Shown here piece by piece: positions 1 through 13,409 of a stretch of DNA of 64,000 nucleotides. Origin of the DNA: Plasmodium malariae. Taxonomy: Eukaryota > Apicomplexa > Aconoidasida > Haemosporida > Plasmodiidae. The DNA is taken from NCBI RefSeq assembly GCF_900090045.1, contig NC_041788.1, positions 2,599,501-2,663,500 of the forward strand, in the 5' to 3' direction. The first letter of the stretch is position 1. Every line of letters begins with the position of its first letter. Both the position numbers and the translations under genes were made by a program. Under the pieces are notes generated by a model. The model saw nothing but the letters and a program-made list of their open reading frames with translations. It did not search any database and was not told the origin of the DNA.

Positions 1-2011
1 TACAGTACGATTTTATTCCCTCTATTTTGCTAATCATATAGTATAAATTTTTAAAAAACATTTTATTTTGTTTTCCATTTTTCCTATTGTTATTTGTATC
101 ATTTCTTTTGCTGTCCTTTTCGTCCTTTTTTTCTATTCGCGCGAATTTTTGCTCTCTTTGATGTTGTTTATCGTCGTGCTCACGGTCATTATGACTGTCA
201 ACACCACCTCCATCATCATCGTCAACATTATCATCCAAACTGTTCTTAAAAAACGGGCTACTTTTTTTTTTTGTTCTTTGCTTTTTAAAATTATCTTCCT
301 TCTTTTTATGCAGTTGTGTCATGGTTTTAAAGTTTTCAATGTTATTGTTTCTGCTGTTCCTCTCATGATAGATTTTGTATATAGAATAAAAATACTGATT
401 ACTGTTAGTATTTTTTATTTTTAAATCCTTAGAACAACTAGAAAAAGTGATATAAAAAATACTGTTTCGAAATACATATACCTTTTTTTGATATAAAGGA
501 TTTAAAGAAAAAAGAGAACAACAAAATATTCCTTTTTTGTAATATAATAGGTTATTTCTTTCTCTTCTTTTAATATATTTATTTAAAACATTATTGTTCT
601 TTATAATGTGTTTATTTTTTGTGCAATGTTTTGAAAAAGGTATTTTTTCATATATTGGTGACATTGAAATTGAACATTCAGGAAAAAATGTGTCTTTACA
701 TGGTTTTATCTCCTCTTTAAAATTATTTACTTCATTATATCTGTAATAATTTTTTATTAAATCTTTTTCAAAATAAGCTCTATTCAATATTAAATTATTG
801 TTTATATCCACGTTATTATCTGGAGCAGCGTTATCAATGTAATTTTCCGAAAGCAAATATATTGTTGACGAAATAGATAAATAAAGAAAAGAACTCATAA
901 ATATCATGAAAACAACATATTGATAATTTATTGTTTCTTCTAGACCTTTAGAAGATAGATGTATACATATAATTGCATTAATAATATAACCTATAGTAAA
1001 ACCACCTATTATTATTGTTTCATAATGTCCTGTACTTGTATAGTAAAAGCCATTGAACATAGCATCCAAGAGACTTAAAGAGCATTTTGTTATTTTTAAT
1101 TGAGGATACACTTGAAATAATATAGTAAAACCAAATAATTTAATAATGAATATATCAATTATTTTTGATATAACAAGAATCCCACATATATTATTACATA
1201 TATTTCCTAAATGATATAAAAAGGAAACAAATTTATATTTTTCGTTGGACATAAAATATTTTATAACTGCACTATATTCAATTCTTTGCTCAAAATTTTT
1301 GTTTTTTGGTATCATTGTCATAGCTCTTAAAATCATTAAACTGCAAAAAACAGCAACTGAGCATACAAACGTATTTCCAAAAATTACTGGAATCCATCCT
1401 ACTTCATCTATTAAACTTGGGATGTCAAATAAACCTACAAATGTGGAAAAAAAAAAAAAAAAAAAAATTACCATTAAATTGTTTTATTATTATTATTGTT
1501 ATATTTTATATGGTATATTAGTTTAAATCAGAAAATTTTAAGAATCAAAAGAAAGTTGAGGGGCTCACGCACTAAATGCAATAAAGGAGAGACATGCGTT
1601 TAATCTGTTCGTTCTGTTTATTTTTTACTTTGTTTTTTAATTTTTCTTTATTTTTACTTCATTTTATTTAGTTTTATTGTATTATATATATATTTTTTTT
1701 TTCATTATATTTCTTTTCATTTTTTAATATTTTATTACATATTATTTTTTTATAAAGCTCAGGCTAGCTACCAAAAAATTGCCCAAATTCTCATTCTCAT
1801 ATTTTTTTAGTGCTACATAAATATGTATATTACCTGATCCGATGATCTGATTAAACAAGTATATAAAAGAAGCTAAAGGTCCAATCGTTTTTGTGTATTT
1901 CCATGTTATGGTTCTAAACCTTTTTCGGCTCCTTACAAATTTTTTTTTGGAATTTAGTTTATTATCGTTAAAAAGTGATATATTATGTAACCATTTTAAA
2001 TTCATTTTCAT
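1..2011 (-). CDS. Amino acid transporter-like multi-pass membrane protein, two exons seen, 3' part off the left edge
   Basis: Exon 1 runs from 2011 to 1834 (59 codons plus one base) and exon 2 from 1434 past position 1. The donor is CAG|GTAATA and the acceptor TTTGTAG|GTTTAT. The join rebuilds NQIIGSG-LFDIPSL, the first-helix signature of the AAAP amino acid/auxin permease family, followed by EVGWIPVIFGNTF. I checked every codon of exon 2 and found no stop, giving at least 536 residues. Several hydrophobic helices lie in the first 240 residues of exon 2, then a long hydrophilic Asn/Lys-rich insert (about 1-740) occupies the rest. Such proteins move amino acids across the plasma or an internal membrane; the substrate cannot be read from sequence. 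The gene is divergent from DIM1. The family call is good; the missing C-terminal helices lie outside the window. Confidence 0.8.
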
Positions 2012-4546
2012 AAAAATAAAATAAAATAAAGCCTTAATTAATAGAATAAAAATTACTTGTAATCAACACTATATGTGTGCTAAACATTATGAAAAAACAG
2101 GGATATATAAATACACACACATTTTAAGTGAACTCGTTTAAATGTATTTGCACCGGAGCCTATTAATATATATATATGTACAAAATAATAAATTAATTAG
2201 TTGGATATAAAGATCAATTTCTGTTACAACAGGATTATAAAGAATATGTATACATATTTTAATTTATTGTTGTGCATAATTCTACATGTTTTGTGTGCAT
2301 GCAATAAATGTTACATATATAAAAAATTGTGTACTACAAATTGAAGAGAAAAGTAAAATAAAACTGCTAGTATTGTAACATATTTTAGCTGCAACATTTT
2401 TTTTTTTTTTTTTTTTCTATTTGTTGTTTTTCTATTTTTAAAGCATTTTCAAAATTAAGTGTGTTTTAATGTTCTACATTTGTTATAAAGTACATAAAAA
2501 TATATAGTACGGGGCTTTAATATTTGTTTGTGTTCTTTTGGTTTGAAATATTTATTATGATAAAACGTAAACATATAGAGGAGTTTAAAACAAGGCACAG
2601 AAAAATTTAAGGGTTTTTTTATTAAAGAAAATATGAAAATGTTTATAATTAAAAAATTTTTAATTTTATTTTATATATATGTAGAACACATTTGTATATA
2701 TGTATATGTGTACATGCGTATATATATTGTTTAATAATTTAATCTTTATACTTTGTCAATTTTTTTTTTTTCCGCGTCACTGGAAGGAATTTTACCTTTC
2801 TACAAGCTTCAGATAAGCATTAAAAATTTAAAGGTATATATGTGTATATATATATAAAAGCAATGAGAAAATTTATACTCATAATTAATAATAAAAATAT
2901 TTGTAAATTACAATTAATTAAATTTAAAAGCAGGAGAAAATAAGATTCAAGAAAAATTGTTCATGATATTTCTTCCGAATTGCAAAAATTTTTATTTTCT
3001 TACACATGCTCTATACAAAAAAAAAAAAAAAAAAATTTCCATACACATTTCGAGAAAAGTGTTTTGCCTCATTATTAAGAATTAATAAATATTTATATAT
3101 AATAAAATAATATTTAGGAAATTTACGTATAAGGAAAACGCAAATTTTTTTGTTTTACATAGAAATGAAGTAATACAGTATAAGCTTTTTAAAATTAAAT
3201 GTTTCAAAAGTCTCAAAAAAAAAAAAAAAAAGAAAATAGAGGGACAACATATATATATATGCTATATTTTTTTTAAATTCATGGTGTTATAATCTCTCAA
3301 GTAATATAAACATATGTGAACATAATTAACCAAACGATGTGTAATTTCGTATTATCGTAAAAATGTTTAATTTAATAAATATGAATTTTGTCAGACAATT
3401 AAAAAAGGGAAATAAAGAAAAATAAATATAATAAAATAAAAAGCTTTTGATAACAGTAAACAGTTTGAAGACTTTATTTGAATAGAAGATCGTATAAAGT
3501 AATGTTCGAGAAATATAAACATATTTTTATGTTTTCTCATTTTTAAAAAACGTTTTATAATACGTTATGCTTAGATGGAGGTTGACTAATTTGCTTTATA
3601 ATTAAAAATTGGGTGTTCAGTAAAATAATATTTAATCTGTTTTTGTAAATGCAAATAATTTTTATGCATTTATTTTATTTCTCACTACATTGCTTTATTT
3701 TTATATTTTAAAATATTAAATGTATATTATTTTTAAGAATCTTGTCCTTATCACCAAAGTTTATTCCCATTAATGTGTCATATTGTACAATTAAGATGTT
3801 GTACATAAAACAAAGAATATTATCGTAAGTTTGTTGTAATATATACATGTAATAAAATATGATGTGAATAAAATTTACACAATCTTCCACTTATAAAATA
3901 ACTTCTCAAATTTTTGTGGAAAATAATTAAATAATATATAATAAAATAACCTTGTAGGAGAAAAAAAAAAATATGTACATTTTCATTTGCACTTGTTATG
4001 GAAGTAAAAGGTGTTTTAAAGCAATTATGAAAAATTAAATTTTGGATGAAATTTTATAATATAAAAGGTGAAAATATTGTATATATATAATTTGTATGAA
4101 TATTTTCTTATTTAAAATTTATTTCAACTTATTATATTCTCTTTAAAAATTTTTTTTTCCAATTTTTTTTGGAGACTTTTGGTAACGTACAAAATTATTT
4201 GCCAAATATAAATGGCCATTTTGTACATTTTTAATATACATAAGTATAAATATATATAACAGTATATATTATAAATGCTACTTTAATAACATGTTTTTGG
4301 TTTTAAATGAATTAAACAAATATATATGCATATTTACATTTTATTCTTTTGTTAAGATATATTATAAAGATGCAATTAACACATTTAAATAACATTTCAA
4401 GAAATAAAATATACATTTAAAAAATATACTTTTTAAAATATGACGTTCAAAAATTACATGAACAGTTCATAAATTTTTACCAGTTTCTTAGAAACTTCTT
4501 AGTAATTTTTTAGTACTTTTATATTTTATTTTATATAATTTTTGAA
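2012..4546. other. Divergent intergenic region between the transporter and DIM1
   Basis: This 2.5 kb A/T-rich stretch lies between two divergently transcribed genes, so it should carry both promoters. It holds poly(dA)/poly(dT) tracts and short (AT)n runs. The only open frames are short and A/T-driven (for example 3708-3890 on the minus strand), and I see no conserved coding or RNA gene. Confidence 0.6.
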
Positions 4547-4975
4547 ATGTCATTTATGCTGCAACATTTAAATAGCGGCTGGGCCGTTGATCAAGCGATA
4601 ATAAATGAGGAAGAAAGGTTAGTTTGTATACGTTTTGGTCATGATTATGATCCTGATTGTATGAAAATGGATGAATTATTATATAAAGTAGCTGAAGACA
4701 TAAAAAATTTTTGTGTAATTTATTTAGTAGATATAATTGAAGTTCCTGATTTTAATACAATGTATGAATTATATGATCCCGTTTCCGTTATGTTTTTTTA
4801 TCGTAATAAACACATGATGATAGATTTAGGTACTGGTAACAATAATAAAATTAATTGGCCCATGAATAATAAACAAGAATTTATTGATATAGTTGAAACT
4901 ATTTTTAGAGGGGCAAGAAAAGGAAGAGGTTTAGTTATATCACCAAAAGACTATTCAACTAAATATAAATATTGA
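4547..4975 (+). CDS. DIM1: DIM1 / TXNL4A-like U5 snRNP (U4/U6.U5 tri-snRNP) protein
   Basis: This single-exon gene encodes 142 residues, the same length as human TXNL4A/DIM1. The protein has a thioredoxin fold but acts in the spliceosome as a U5 snRNP component needed for tri-snRNP assembly, not as a redox enzyme. The N-terminus MSFMLQHLNSGWAVDQAI, the RFGHDYDPDCMKMDE segment, FFYRNKHMMIDLGTGNNNKI and the C-terminal RGARKGRGLVISPKDYSTKYKY-type tail are all diagnostic of the family. There is no CxxC active site, as expected for DIM1. The start is set by the family N-terminus; the ATG is preceded by A/T-rich sequence. It is divergent from the transporter and convergent with the PRP2-like helicase, another splicing factor. 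The identification is essentially certain. Confidence 0.97.
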   Translation: MSFMLQHLNSGWAVDQAIINEEERLVCIRFGHDYDPDCMKMDELLYKVAEDIKNFCVIYLVDIIEVPDFNTMYELYDPVSVMFFYRNKHMMIDLGTGNNNKINWPMNNKQEFIDIVETIFRGARKGRGLVISPKDYSTKYKY

Positions 4976-6981
4976 ATGCTTTTTAAAAAAATAAAGGAAA
5001 TATATATTAAGGCAAGAAGATCAGAAGAAAGGAAATTTTTTTTTCTTTTTTTTTTTTAATATGAAAGATATATTTATTATGCAAATCATTCTTATATATA
5101 TATTTTTTATGAATTAATAATTACAGGTCTTTTTATTATAAGTAGCAAGAATAAATATAGACGTATCAACGTGCACATTTACAGAACAATAAATATTTTT
5201 AAAAGAATTTTTTTTTATGTGTTCTCTTTGTTTATATATGATTTGAATTAAACAGATAAAAAATTAGGAATTTTTTAATTAGAAATAATTTATATAGCAA
5301 TTTTTTAATTAGTAGTTTTTCAGTTTGCAAATTTTCATATTGTGGAGAATATCTTAACGTTATTTTGTTCCTTTTCATAATCATACAGTTAACATGAATT
5401 AATTTTGAACTCTTTTTTTTTATTTTAAAATACAACTATTTGTTACGCTTTAGATCAAGAATACTGTGGTTTACAGAAATCATGTTTGCAATTAACTAGA
5501 TAATTGTACCACTTCTTACGTAAATTTGTTCATGTTTGGTTATTAAGTGTACATATATATATACCTACACATGTGCGTATAATTTGTACAATATAATTTA
5601 TTTAAGTGAGGAATTGTGTATTATTTTGTTATAAAATTTACGTAATTATAAACGTAAAATGGGGTGGAAAAAGGATTAATACACATAAAATATTGCTTAG
5701 CTTTATTTTTACTACTATTTTAAATTGGCGTACAATATACTGCAATATAACAAAAACAAACATAATACAAATGTAAAATTAAAAAAATAAATACACAAAA
5801 AAAAAAAAAGAAAAGAAAAGAAAAAATAATGTATGTATACATATATATATATATGTTCTAAATATATAAAATGAAAGATAACATTTGCAAATGTATGGTA
5901 AATATTGACAAAATTAAAGAACAGCAAAAAGTGTGTTATTACTACTTAATAAATATTGTGAAATAATATTTATTACTCATCCATAATATATTGCAGAATA
6001 TGAATATAAGGACCAAAATATGGGGGAACATGAAAAAAATAAAAAGACAATATAAATTATGAGAATATTGGTATAAAGCCTACAAATAAAAAAAATGGAA
6101 ATATTAAAAAGATGTTACATAAAATATTATATTCAATACTTTCTCTGGAAGGATAATTTCTTATGTGTAAACGTATATACATATATGTATGTATATATAT
6201 TTTTCTCATGTGCTACAATTAAAAAAAAAAAAAAAAAAAGAGCGTAAATAATAAAAGTTATATAATTAAATTAATATTCACTAAATAATTTAAATAATAA
6301 AGGCGTACAATAATTATTATTATATATTTTGAAGGACACATCATTCAACAATTTATCAGAATTTTATTTAAATATATGTATTATGCTCCCAATATTTAGG
6401 AGAAATTCTCATGGTATACGTATGTTAAAAAAGTGAACTAATTAAAGATACTTGAAAGGGATACCTATTATACTGCTAACTTCAATTTTGCGTTCTTTTA
6501 TTATTTATCCCTTATCCTCCTTTTTTTTTCTGTTCTTTTCCCACATTTCTTTTATGTATATTTATTTGTATATAAATATATACACACATATGCGATAATA
6601 TTTTTTGTTTGGATGGAATATATATACTTAAAATTATTTTATACTAAACCTTTGGGCTGTTATTCTTGTATGGATAAAATAATTATTTTTTGTTCTACAT
6701 GACTTTGAAACAATTTATTGGCTATATATTCTTCACAAAAAAAAAAAAAAAAAAAAAAAGCTGATATGGTCATGTTGTCATATTAAAATTCCCTGACTTC
6801 AATTTATGTTTTCGTACGTTCGAAGTTACTTTAACATTTTTATATTTCATGTTAATAATATATAGAGAAATGCTTGTACAACTTTTTGCCTTAAACGTGT
6901 AACAATTACATGTAGGTTCATATGTGCACTTTGCGAACAAAATAACTACATACCAGCACACTGGTACTTATTCGAACGAAT
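4976..6981. other. Convergent intergenic region, DIM1 to PRP2-like gene
   Basis: These 2 kb hold both 3' UTRs. A/T-rich sequence contains poly(A) runs near 5797-5825, 6221-6239 and 6738-6759. A 63-codon minus-strand frame at 6770-6961 ends just downstream of the helicase stop; it has no recognisable domain and I treat it as chance. Confidence 0.55.
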
Positions 6982-9900
6982 TTACTCATTTTTACTAAGA
7001 AAGTAAAAGGAGGCAATTTCAAACAGTAAGTCTTTATTAACGGGTATATTATGACGAATGTAGGACTTATTTATTTTAATAACTTCATAAAAAATAATAC
7101 ATGCATTCTGATTTTCTTCCATTATATTTTTTTTTGAAAGAACTGAGTTGGGGTAAATACTAACGATCTGATTTAATTTTATTATTTTAAGTTCATGTTT
7201 ATTAACAGGTAAGGCAGCATTGGTAAAAAATGCACTTATAATACATTTTTTAATATTAGAAATAGAGTCATGCTTTTGTATACCACATGATGTAATTGGT
7301 AAATCAATTTTTTCACATATGCTTGTTAATTGAGTTTTTATATCTTTAATTTTTATAAGTGTGTGATATTGTAAGAAATGATCATAACAAAAAGAAGTGG
7401 AAAAATTATTTTCTTCGCATTGTTTAAAAATATTTAAAAAAAGAAAAAAATCTCCACCCCCTTCAATTGTAAACATTTTCTTAACATTTTCAGCTTCTTT
7501 TTCTTTCCCTTTTTGAACATAAAAGATATTGTTTGCATGTGTTAGCATGGATGTGATATTTAATATTTCATCAACACAGTTATATTTTTCCGAAGCAGAT
7601 AAAATCATTTTACTAGATTTTACATCTGTTGGGAATTCCGCCATTTTTCTCCCACTTCTTGTTAAATTGCCTTCATCATTTAGTGCACCTAAGGAGTAGA
7701 GAAGTTCAAGACCTTTTATTATAACAACAGGAGATGGCGGATCTAAAAAATCAAAATTTATAATATCATCCATACCTAAACTTTTTAATAATAAAATCAT
7801 ACTACTCACTTCGCAACGTTGAATTTCTGGGATAGAATTGTCGCTTAAATCAATAAAAGATTTTTTCGTAAATAGTCGAAAACATTTCCCGTCTTGTTTT
7901 CTACCTGCTCTACCTGTTCTTTGATTAACTGATGCTTTAGAACAAGGTAAAGTAACTAATGATTCTATTCCTGAATTAGGGTTATAAATTTTCTGTTTAC
8001 ATAATCCTGAATCTATTACATATACAATATTTTCTATCGTAATACTTGTCTCACAAATATTTGTTGACAGTATAATTTTTCTTCTAAATTTCTGTGTATT
8101 TAATCTTACTTCTTCATTCTTATTTTTTTTACTGCTTTCTGGGGGTATTATGGCCTTACTTTTAACAGCTCTTTCTCCTTTGTCATCACTTCGATTGTCA
8201 CTGCGATTATTACTGCGATTGTTATTGATGCTACTACTACCGTTACCATTTCCATTACCACTATCATTGCTGTTATCATTGCTGTTATCATTGCTTTTAC
8301 CATTGCCGCTTCCACTTCCACTGTCATTCGGTTTGTCCTTACTATCCTGCTCATTTTTTCCGTGGTCCTCATCAGTCATGTCTTCGAATATACGCGCTTG
8401 ACATTCCACAGGTAGGGAGGAATAAATTGGTAGGATGATCATGTTACGAAATTTTGGAGCTAGCTCATTTAACTTATTTTCTAGTTCTTGTTGAACTAAC
8501 TCTATTTCAAATTGTCCAGGTAAAAATACTAAAATATCACCTTTTGCTTGTGTTATATGAATCTGCAAAATTGTAATTACAATAGCTGACAAATAATTAC
8601 TCTCATTATTAATAGTGTAATAAATATCAACATTATATTTCCTTCCTGGTACATAAAATATTGGAGCACAATTAAAATATGTAGAAATTTTTTCTGCATC
8701 TAAAGTTGCTGATGATATAACAATTCTTATATTTTCTCTAAAATTACATATATCTTTTACTATTGGTAATATAATATCTGTATGTAAAGCTCTTTCATGT
8801 GCTTCATCAATAATTAAAACAGATATATCATCTAGAGTTGGGTTATATAATAACAAACGCAAAAACATTCCATCAGTCATATATATGATTTTTGTTGTTT
8901 CACTTGTTTTATTTTGAAATCTAATTACATAACCTACCTCTTTTCCTATTTTTACATTCATTTCATCTGCTACCCTATTTGCAATAGCTATACATGCAAT
9001 TCTTCTTGGTTGTGTACATATTATATTACCATATAGATGATATTTACATTCATATAAATATTGTGTTAACTGAGTACTCTTACCACTTCCTGTTTCTCCT
9101 ACTAATATTAAAATTTTATTGTTTTTTATTGCTTTTAATATATCATATCTATAGCTATATATAGGTAACCTTTTCCTTTCATCAATCATTTTTTTCATTT
9201 TCTTTTCTTTTCTTTTTTTAATATCTTCAAATAGTTTTTGTAATTCTTTTTCCTTTTCATTCATACCATACAGACTATCTAAATGTACGAATTCTACTAC
9301 ATTTGTTAACCCGTTCTTTTTTATTACATGTCTCTCATTTTTTTTTTCAGAGGAGGGGAGGGGTCCGTTACTACTGCTTCTGCTGCTTCTACTAATACTA
9401 TTACCACTATTATCATGTATTTTCATTTTTTTTTTCTTTTGCACTTCTTTTACTTTATTATTATTTTTTTTTTTCTTTCTTTCTTCTTCCTTTTCCACGT
9501 GCCTCTCTGCATCTTTCTCATCCATTATTTTACTTTTCCTTTTTTTGCGTTTGCTCCGTTTATCAAGTCGATTGCTGCAACTACCACCACTTCTGCTTCT
9601 ACTACTACTACTACTACTACTACTACTGTCGTGCGTTCCTTCGTCCTCCCCGTTATAATAATGCTTCCTTTTTTCAAAATATTTATTATTAACATTTACG
9701 TTAACATTATTATCACCATCACCATCACTGTCATTTTCGTTTTCTTTTTTTTTTTTTTTTTTTTTTTTTTATATTTTCTTCTGATATTTCGCTTTTCACG
9801 CTTTTTCTATTTGCAAAATCATCGTCAAAAACAAGGTTGTTATAATTTAAATTTTCTTTTATCATAGCACCTGAACCAAACTTTAATATGCCTTTATTGA

Positions 9901-10423
9901 TTATTTGTTGGTCATAATTATATATAGAGGGATCTTGTCTATTTTCCTTTAGTTGTTCTATTTTAGTATGATTATTGACATTATCATTCTTATCAAAATC
10001 TTCTTGAAAGTGATAGTAATTTTCTTTTAATTTTTCCCGTAGTTTTATATTCTCTTTAGCTATATTATAAATTTTTTTATTAAACTCTAATTCTTTAATA
10101 TCTTTTCCTTCTAATTTAATAGTACTATATAACAGTTCATCATCTAATAATTTTTTTGTAATATTTAACTTTTCTTTTTCTCTTTCCTTTAAATATTTTC
10201 GTCTAGCGTCTTTTTTTAATAATTCTATATACTCTATATTATATTTTAGTTTTTTGTTTCTTCCTTTTTCATATTCTACATATATGGACGAATAATTATC
10301 ATTTGTTTTCATTTCTCTTTCTCTTTTCTTTTCATCCTCTTCTACTGTTCTTATTTTTTTTTGGGATTCATCATCCTCATCAAAATTTATTGACCTCTTG
10401 TGCGTATCAACCTTATCCTTCAT
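6982..10423 (-). CDS. PRP2: DEAH-box pre-mRNA-splicing ATP-dependent RNA helicase, PRP2-like (phase shift in assembly)
   Basis: Two open frames read as one gene: 10423 down to a poly(A) run at 9770-9745 (sense strand), then a frame offset by one base, open from 9744 to the stop at 6982. Removing one A would give 1146 residues. The N-terminal third is charged (Lys/Glu/Asp) with a Ser run coded at about 9600-9627. The helicase core has GETGSGKST (motif I), TQPRRIACIA (Ia), IIDEAHERALHTD (II), SATLDA (III), LVFLPGQFEIE (IV), STNICETSIT (V) and QRTGRAGRKQ (VI). HA2 and OB-fold regions follow. A Ser/Gly/Asn-rich insert, coded by about 8145-8375, sits between motifs IV and V. DEAH helicases of this subgroup (PRP2/DHX16, PRP16, PRP22, PRP43) remodel the spliceosome. 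PRP2 is my best choice from gene order; another DEAH member cannot be excluded. The start at 10423 is the first ATG of the frame. Confidence 0.88.
9745..9770. repeat. 26-base homopolymer inside the PRP2-like coding sequence
   Basis: T26 on the plus strand is A26 in the coding sense. Upstream codons end ...EENI followed by Lys codons and a TGA a few codons later. The frame starting at 9744 (E-N-E-N-D-S-D-G) is open and continuous with the helicase. A run of 25 or 28 A would join them. Confidence 0.95.
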
Positions 10424-12171
10424 TATGTCATTAAACCGAAATGTACACGTGTTGATGAGAGAAATTTCCGGAGGAACAGAAAGAAATAAAAAAATAAAAA
10501 TAAAAAAACTACAAAAATAAGCACTAGTCTAACTGTTTAAATGTTTGTTAAATGTTATTACGGTAAAACTAGCTTCTCTCCTTTGCTACTACGGAGTTTC
10601 ATATATTTCCATTTACCAAAAAAATAAAGTAAAAAAGAATAGAGAAGAACATGAAGAATATAAACGAGATGAAAAATTTAGCTTCAAATTCTATTAAATT
10701 CACACATAGGTTTTAATAAATAAAAAATTAATAACATCTTGATTCTTAAAAAATAAATAAAAAAATAAGTTAAACCATTTACATTACTAATTTAATTTAA
10801 TTTATAATGTTAATTTATGGCGTTTTCTCTTTTACGTTTCAAATAAATAGATAGAAGAATACTTTCATAAATTAATAATACAGTATCTGTTTTGTTAGGG
10901 TTTGTTCAATAAGGAAAAGTATCTATAAATATACAGTATCATATATAAGACGTTTTTTGTATTAAAGTTAATTTTAATAACAAGGTGCATGTGCGTATAT
11001 ACATGGTACATATATATACATAATATAAGTAAATATATATATGCATATATGTATGTATTCATGTGGATATAATATGTGGAAGCCTACAAACATACGCGAA
11101 TACGTAAGCGTTCATTATAAACATGATTTAAGGATGCCAAAAGGTTGAAATAAAAAAAAAAAATAATAAATAAAAATATAAAAATAAAAAGTAAAGCAAA
11201 GGCAAAAGGGAACGGCAAAAGCACATTTTTATAAAAGTAAAGCGCTCTTTCTCTTTTAATAGACTTCGGTGTAAAATAATGAGTAAAAAGAAAAAAAAAA
11301 AAAAATATAATACTGCTTAGATGTCGGAATGGTCGAAGTGCTGTATTAATTTAATTAAAAACGAATATATAATAAATGTATGCATATATATCATTTATGT
11401 TAATACAAAAGAACTAATATGAATAGTACTGGTCTTTTAAAAGGGCGCTTTACACGCATACGTACATATAAACATAACAGCTTCTAATTTTTTTTCTTAA
11501 AACGTACACTTTTAATTTTATAAAAATGAATAAAAAGGTAGGTGAGTTAAAAGTTAATAAATTATCATAAAAAAATATGTAGGAAAATAAATAAAAAATT
11601 TATAAAAGAAAATACTGTACTGAAAAAAATTGAAGAGGCGATTATTATGATTGAAAAAAAAAAATAATAAAATAATATAAAAAAATATAGTTATCTGATT
11701 TTTCTTTTTTTAAAATTTAAGTTTTCATTGAAGTTATGTGCTTTTCTCATTTTATGGGCCTACAAAATGGTTTATATTTATGCAAATTGTACGCCTATGC
11801 TTCGCGTATGTATATATGTGCGCACGGGTACATATTATATGTATATATTATATATACATACATACATACAAACATACATACATGTACTTTTAAAATGTTG
11901 GACCTACTGAAGTTCTGAATAATTTCTTTTTCATATATGTATCTTTTCCGAATAAACAGGAGTAGAAATCCATTCAAACATGTCATAAGATTATTATTTA
12001 TTGTGAACCGAAAAGAAAAACGTGTTCGTAAACATATGTAGACGCGAATATATAAACATGAACGTATAATACTTTTATGCGTAAGTACTTTTATTTATAT
12101 GCATAAATATGCACATATATTTGTATATAAAAATATAAACATACACGTGTATATACTTTTATTTTATTCTA

Positions 12172-12354
12172 TTTTATTTAATTTTTTTTAATTTTTAGTT
12201 TTTTTTAATTTTATTATTTTTTTTTTTATTTTATTTAATTTTTTTTTTATTTTATTTAATTTTTTTTTTTTTTTTTTTTTAATTTTTTTTTTTTTTTTTT
12301 TAATTTTTTTTTTTTTTTTTTTAATTTTTTTAAAATTTTTTTTTTTTTTTTTTT
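12172..12354. repeat. Almost pure poly(dT) with AA interruptions
   Basis: For about 180 bases the plus strand is nearly all T, broken by single or paired A, with almost no G or C. This is the purest A/T block in the window and would be prone to assembly-length error. Confidence 0.9.
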
Positions 12355-13108
12355 GTTCTCACCTAAGAGTGTGTGCATTTATTTGATTTTATTTTTTTGG
12401 TTTCCTTCAAATACCCTCGCACGAAATATACGTAAAGAATAAAGTAGTAGCATATTTTAATAAACAAAATAAAATGAATAATTAGTGTGTTGTTATTAGT
12501 ATTTTAACGTATGACATCATATGTAAAAGAGTATCAAAAAAAGTATTCATCATTTGTATATTCTTTGCCTTATTTTACTTAACAAAATACCATATGATAG
12601 TTTCATTTGACCCTTTTCCGCTTTTCCTGACATTATATATATACATATAATCATTACGTTTCAACATGTATACTTTTCTTTCATAATTTTTTTTATGAAC
12701 TTTTTTATTTTAATAAGAACCCATCCACCTGTAATAGTACCCTCTGAAATGTCTTCTATTTTTATACTGTTTTTTTGTCCTATATAGAAATATTAAAAAA
12801 AAATTTATCAAAAAAGTATATAATGTATGGATAGCCTTTTAAAATTAAACATTTATGACATAATTCAATAAGGAAAAGAATTTTAATAAATGTACTCATC
12901 ATGTACTTGGTAAGACTAATTTTATGCAGCATCTTTTCTTTTTTTTTTATGAGAAACCTGCAACGATCAACTCTTTGAGTTTGTTTACGGGGACGTAATA
13001 AATGATAGGGGATAAGAAGTATTGACATGGCACTATGTATATTAAACGACTTTTTTAAAAACGAATTGACGTGCAGTTGTAGCAACATGATATATATTTT
13101 AATTATAT

Positions 13109-13409
13109 ATTATGTTTTATATATTGTGTTTTATATACTGTGTTTTATATACTGTGTTTTATATACTGTGTTTTATATACTGTGTTTTATACATTATGTT
13201 TTATATATCATGTTTTATATTTTATGTTTTATATATCATGTTTTATATATCATGTTTTATATATCATGTTTTATATATCATGTTTTATATATCATGTTTT
13301 ATATATCATGTTTTATATATCATGTTTTATATATCATGTTTTATATATCATGTTTTATATATCATGTTTTATATATCATGTTTTATATATCATGTTTTAT
13401 ATTTTATGT
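13109..13409. repeat. 14-bp minisatellite, about 21 copies, two variants
   Basis: The unit is TTTTATATACTGTG, changing to TTTTATATATCATG in the later copies, with a few divergent units at the ends and near 13217-13230. Because 14 is not a multiple of 3, all three plus frames stay open and give spurious proteins of 98-141 codons. The ordered switch between variants suggests block-wise expansion. Confidence 0.93.

Noticed and set aside
6770..6961. 63-codon minus ORF next to the helicase stop
   Set aside because: No domain, no splice link to the helicase, likely 3' UTR.
9328..9867. 179-codon plus-strand ORF
   Set aside because: It is antisense to the Ser- and Lys-coding low-complexity N-terminus of the PRP2-like gene.
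11325..11400. Sequence GTCGGAATGGTCGAAGTG resembling the 5' half of a Leu/Ser tRNA
   Set aside because: No anticodon arm, T-loop (GGTTCGAATC-like) or matching acceptor strand follows; the next 60 bases are A/T-rich.
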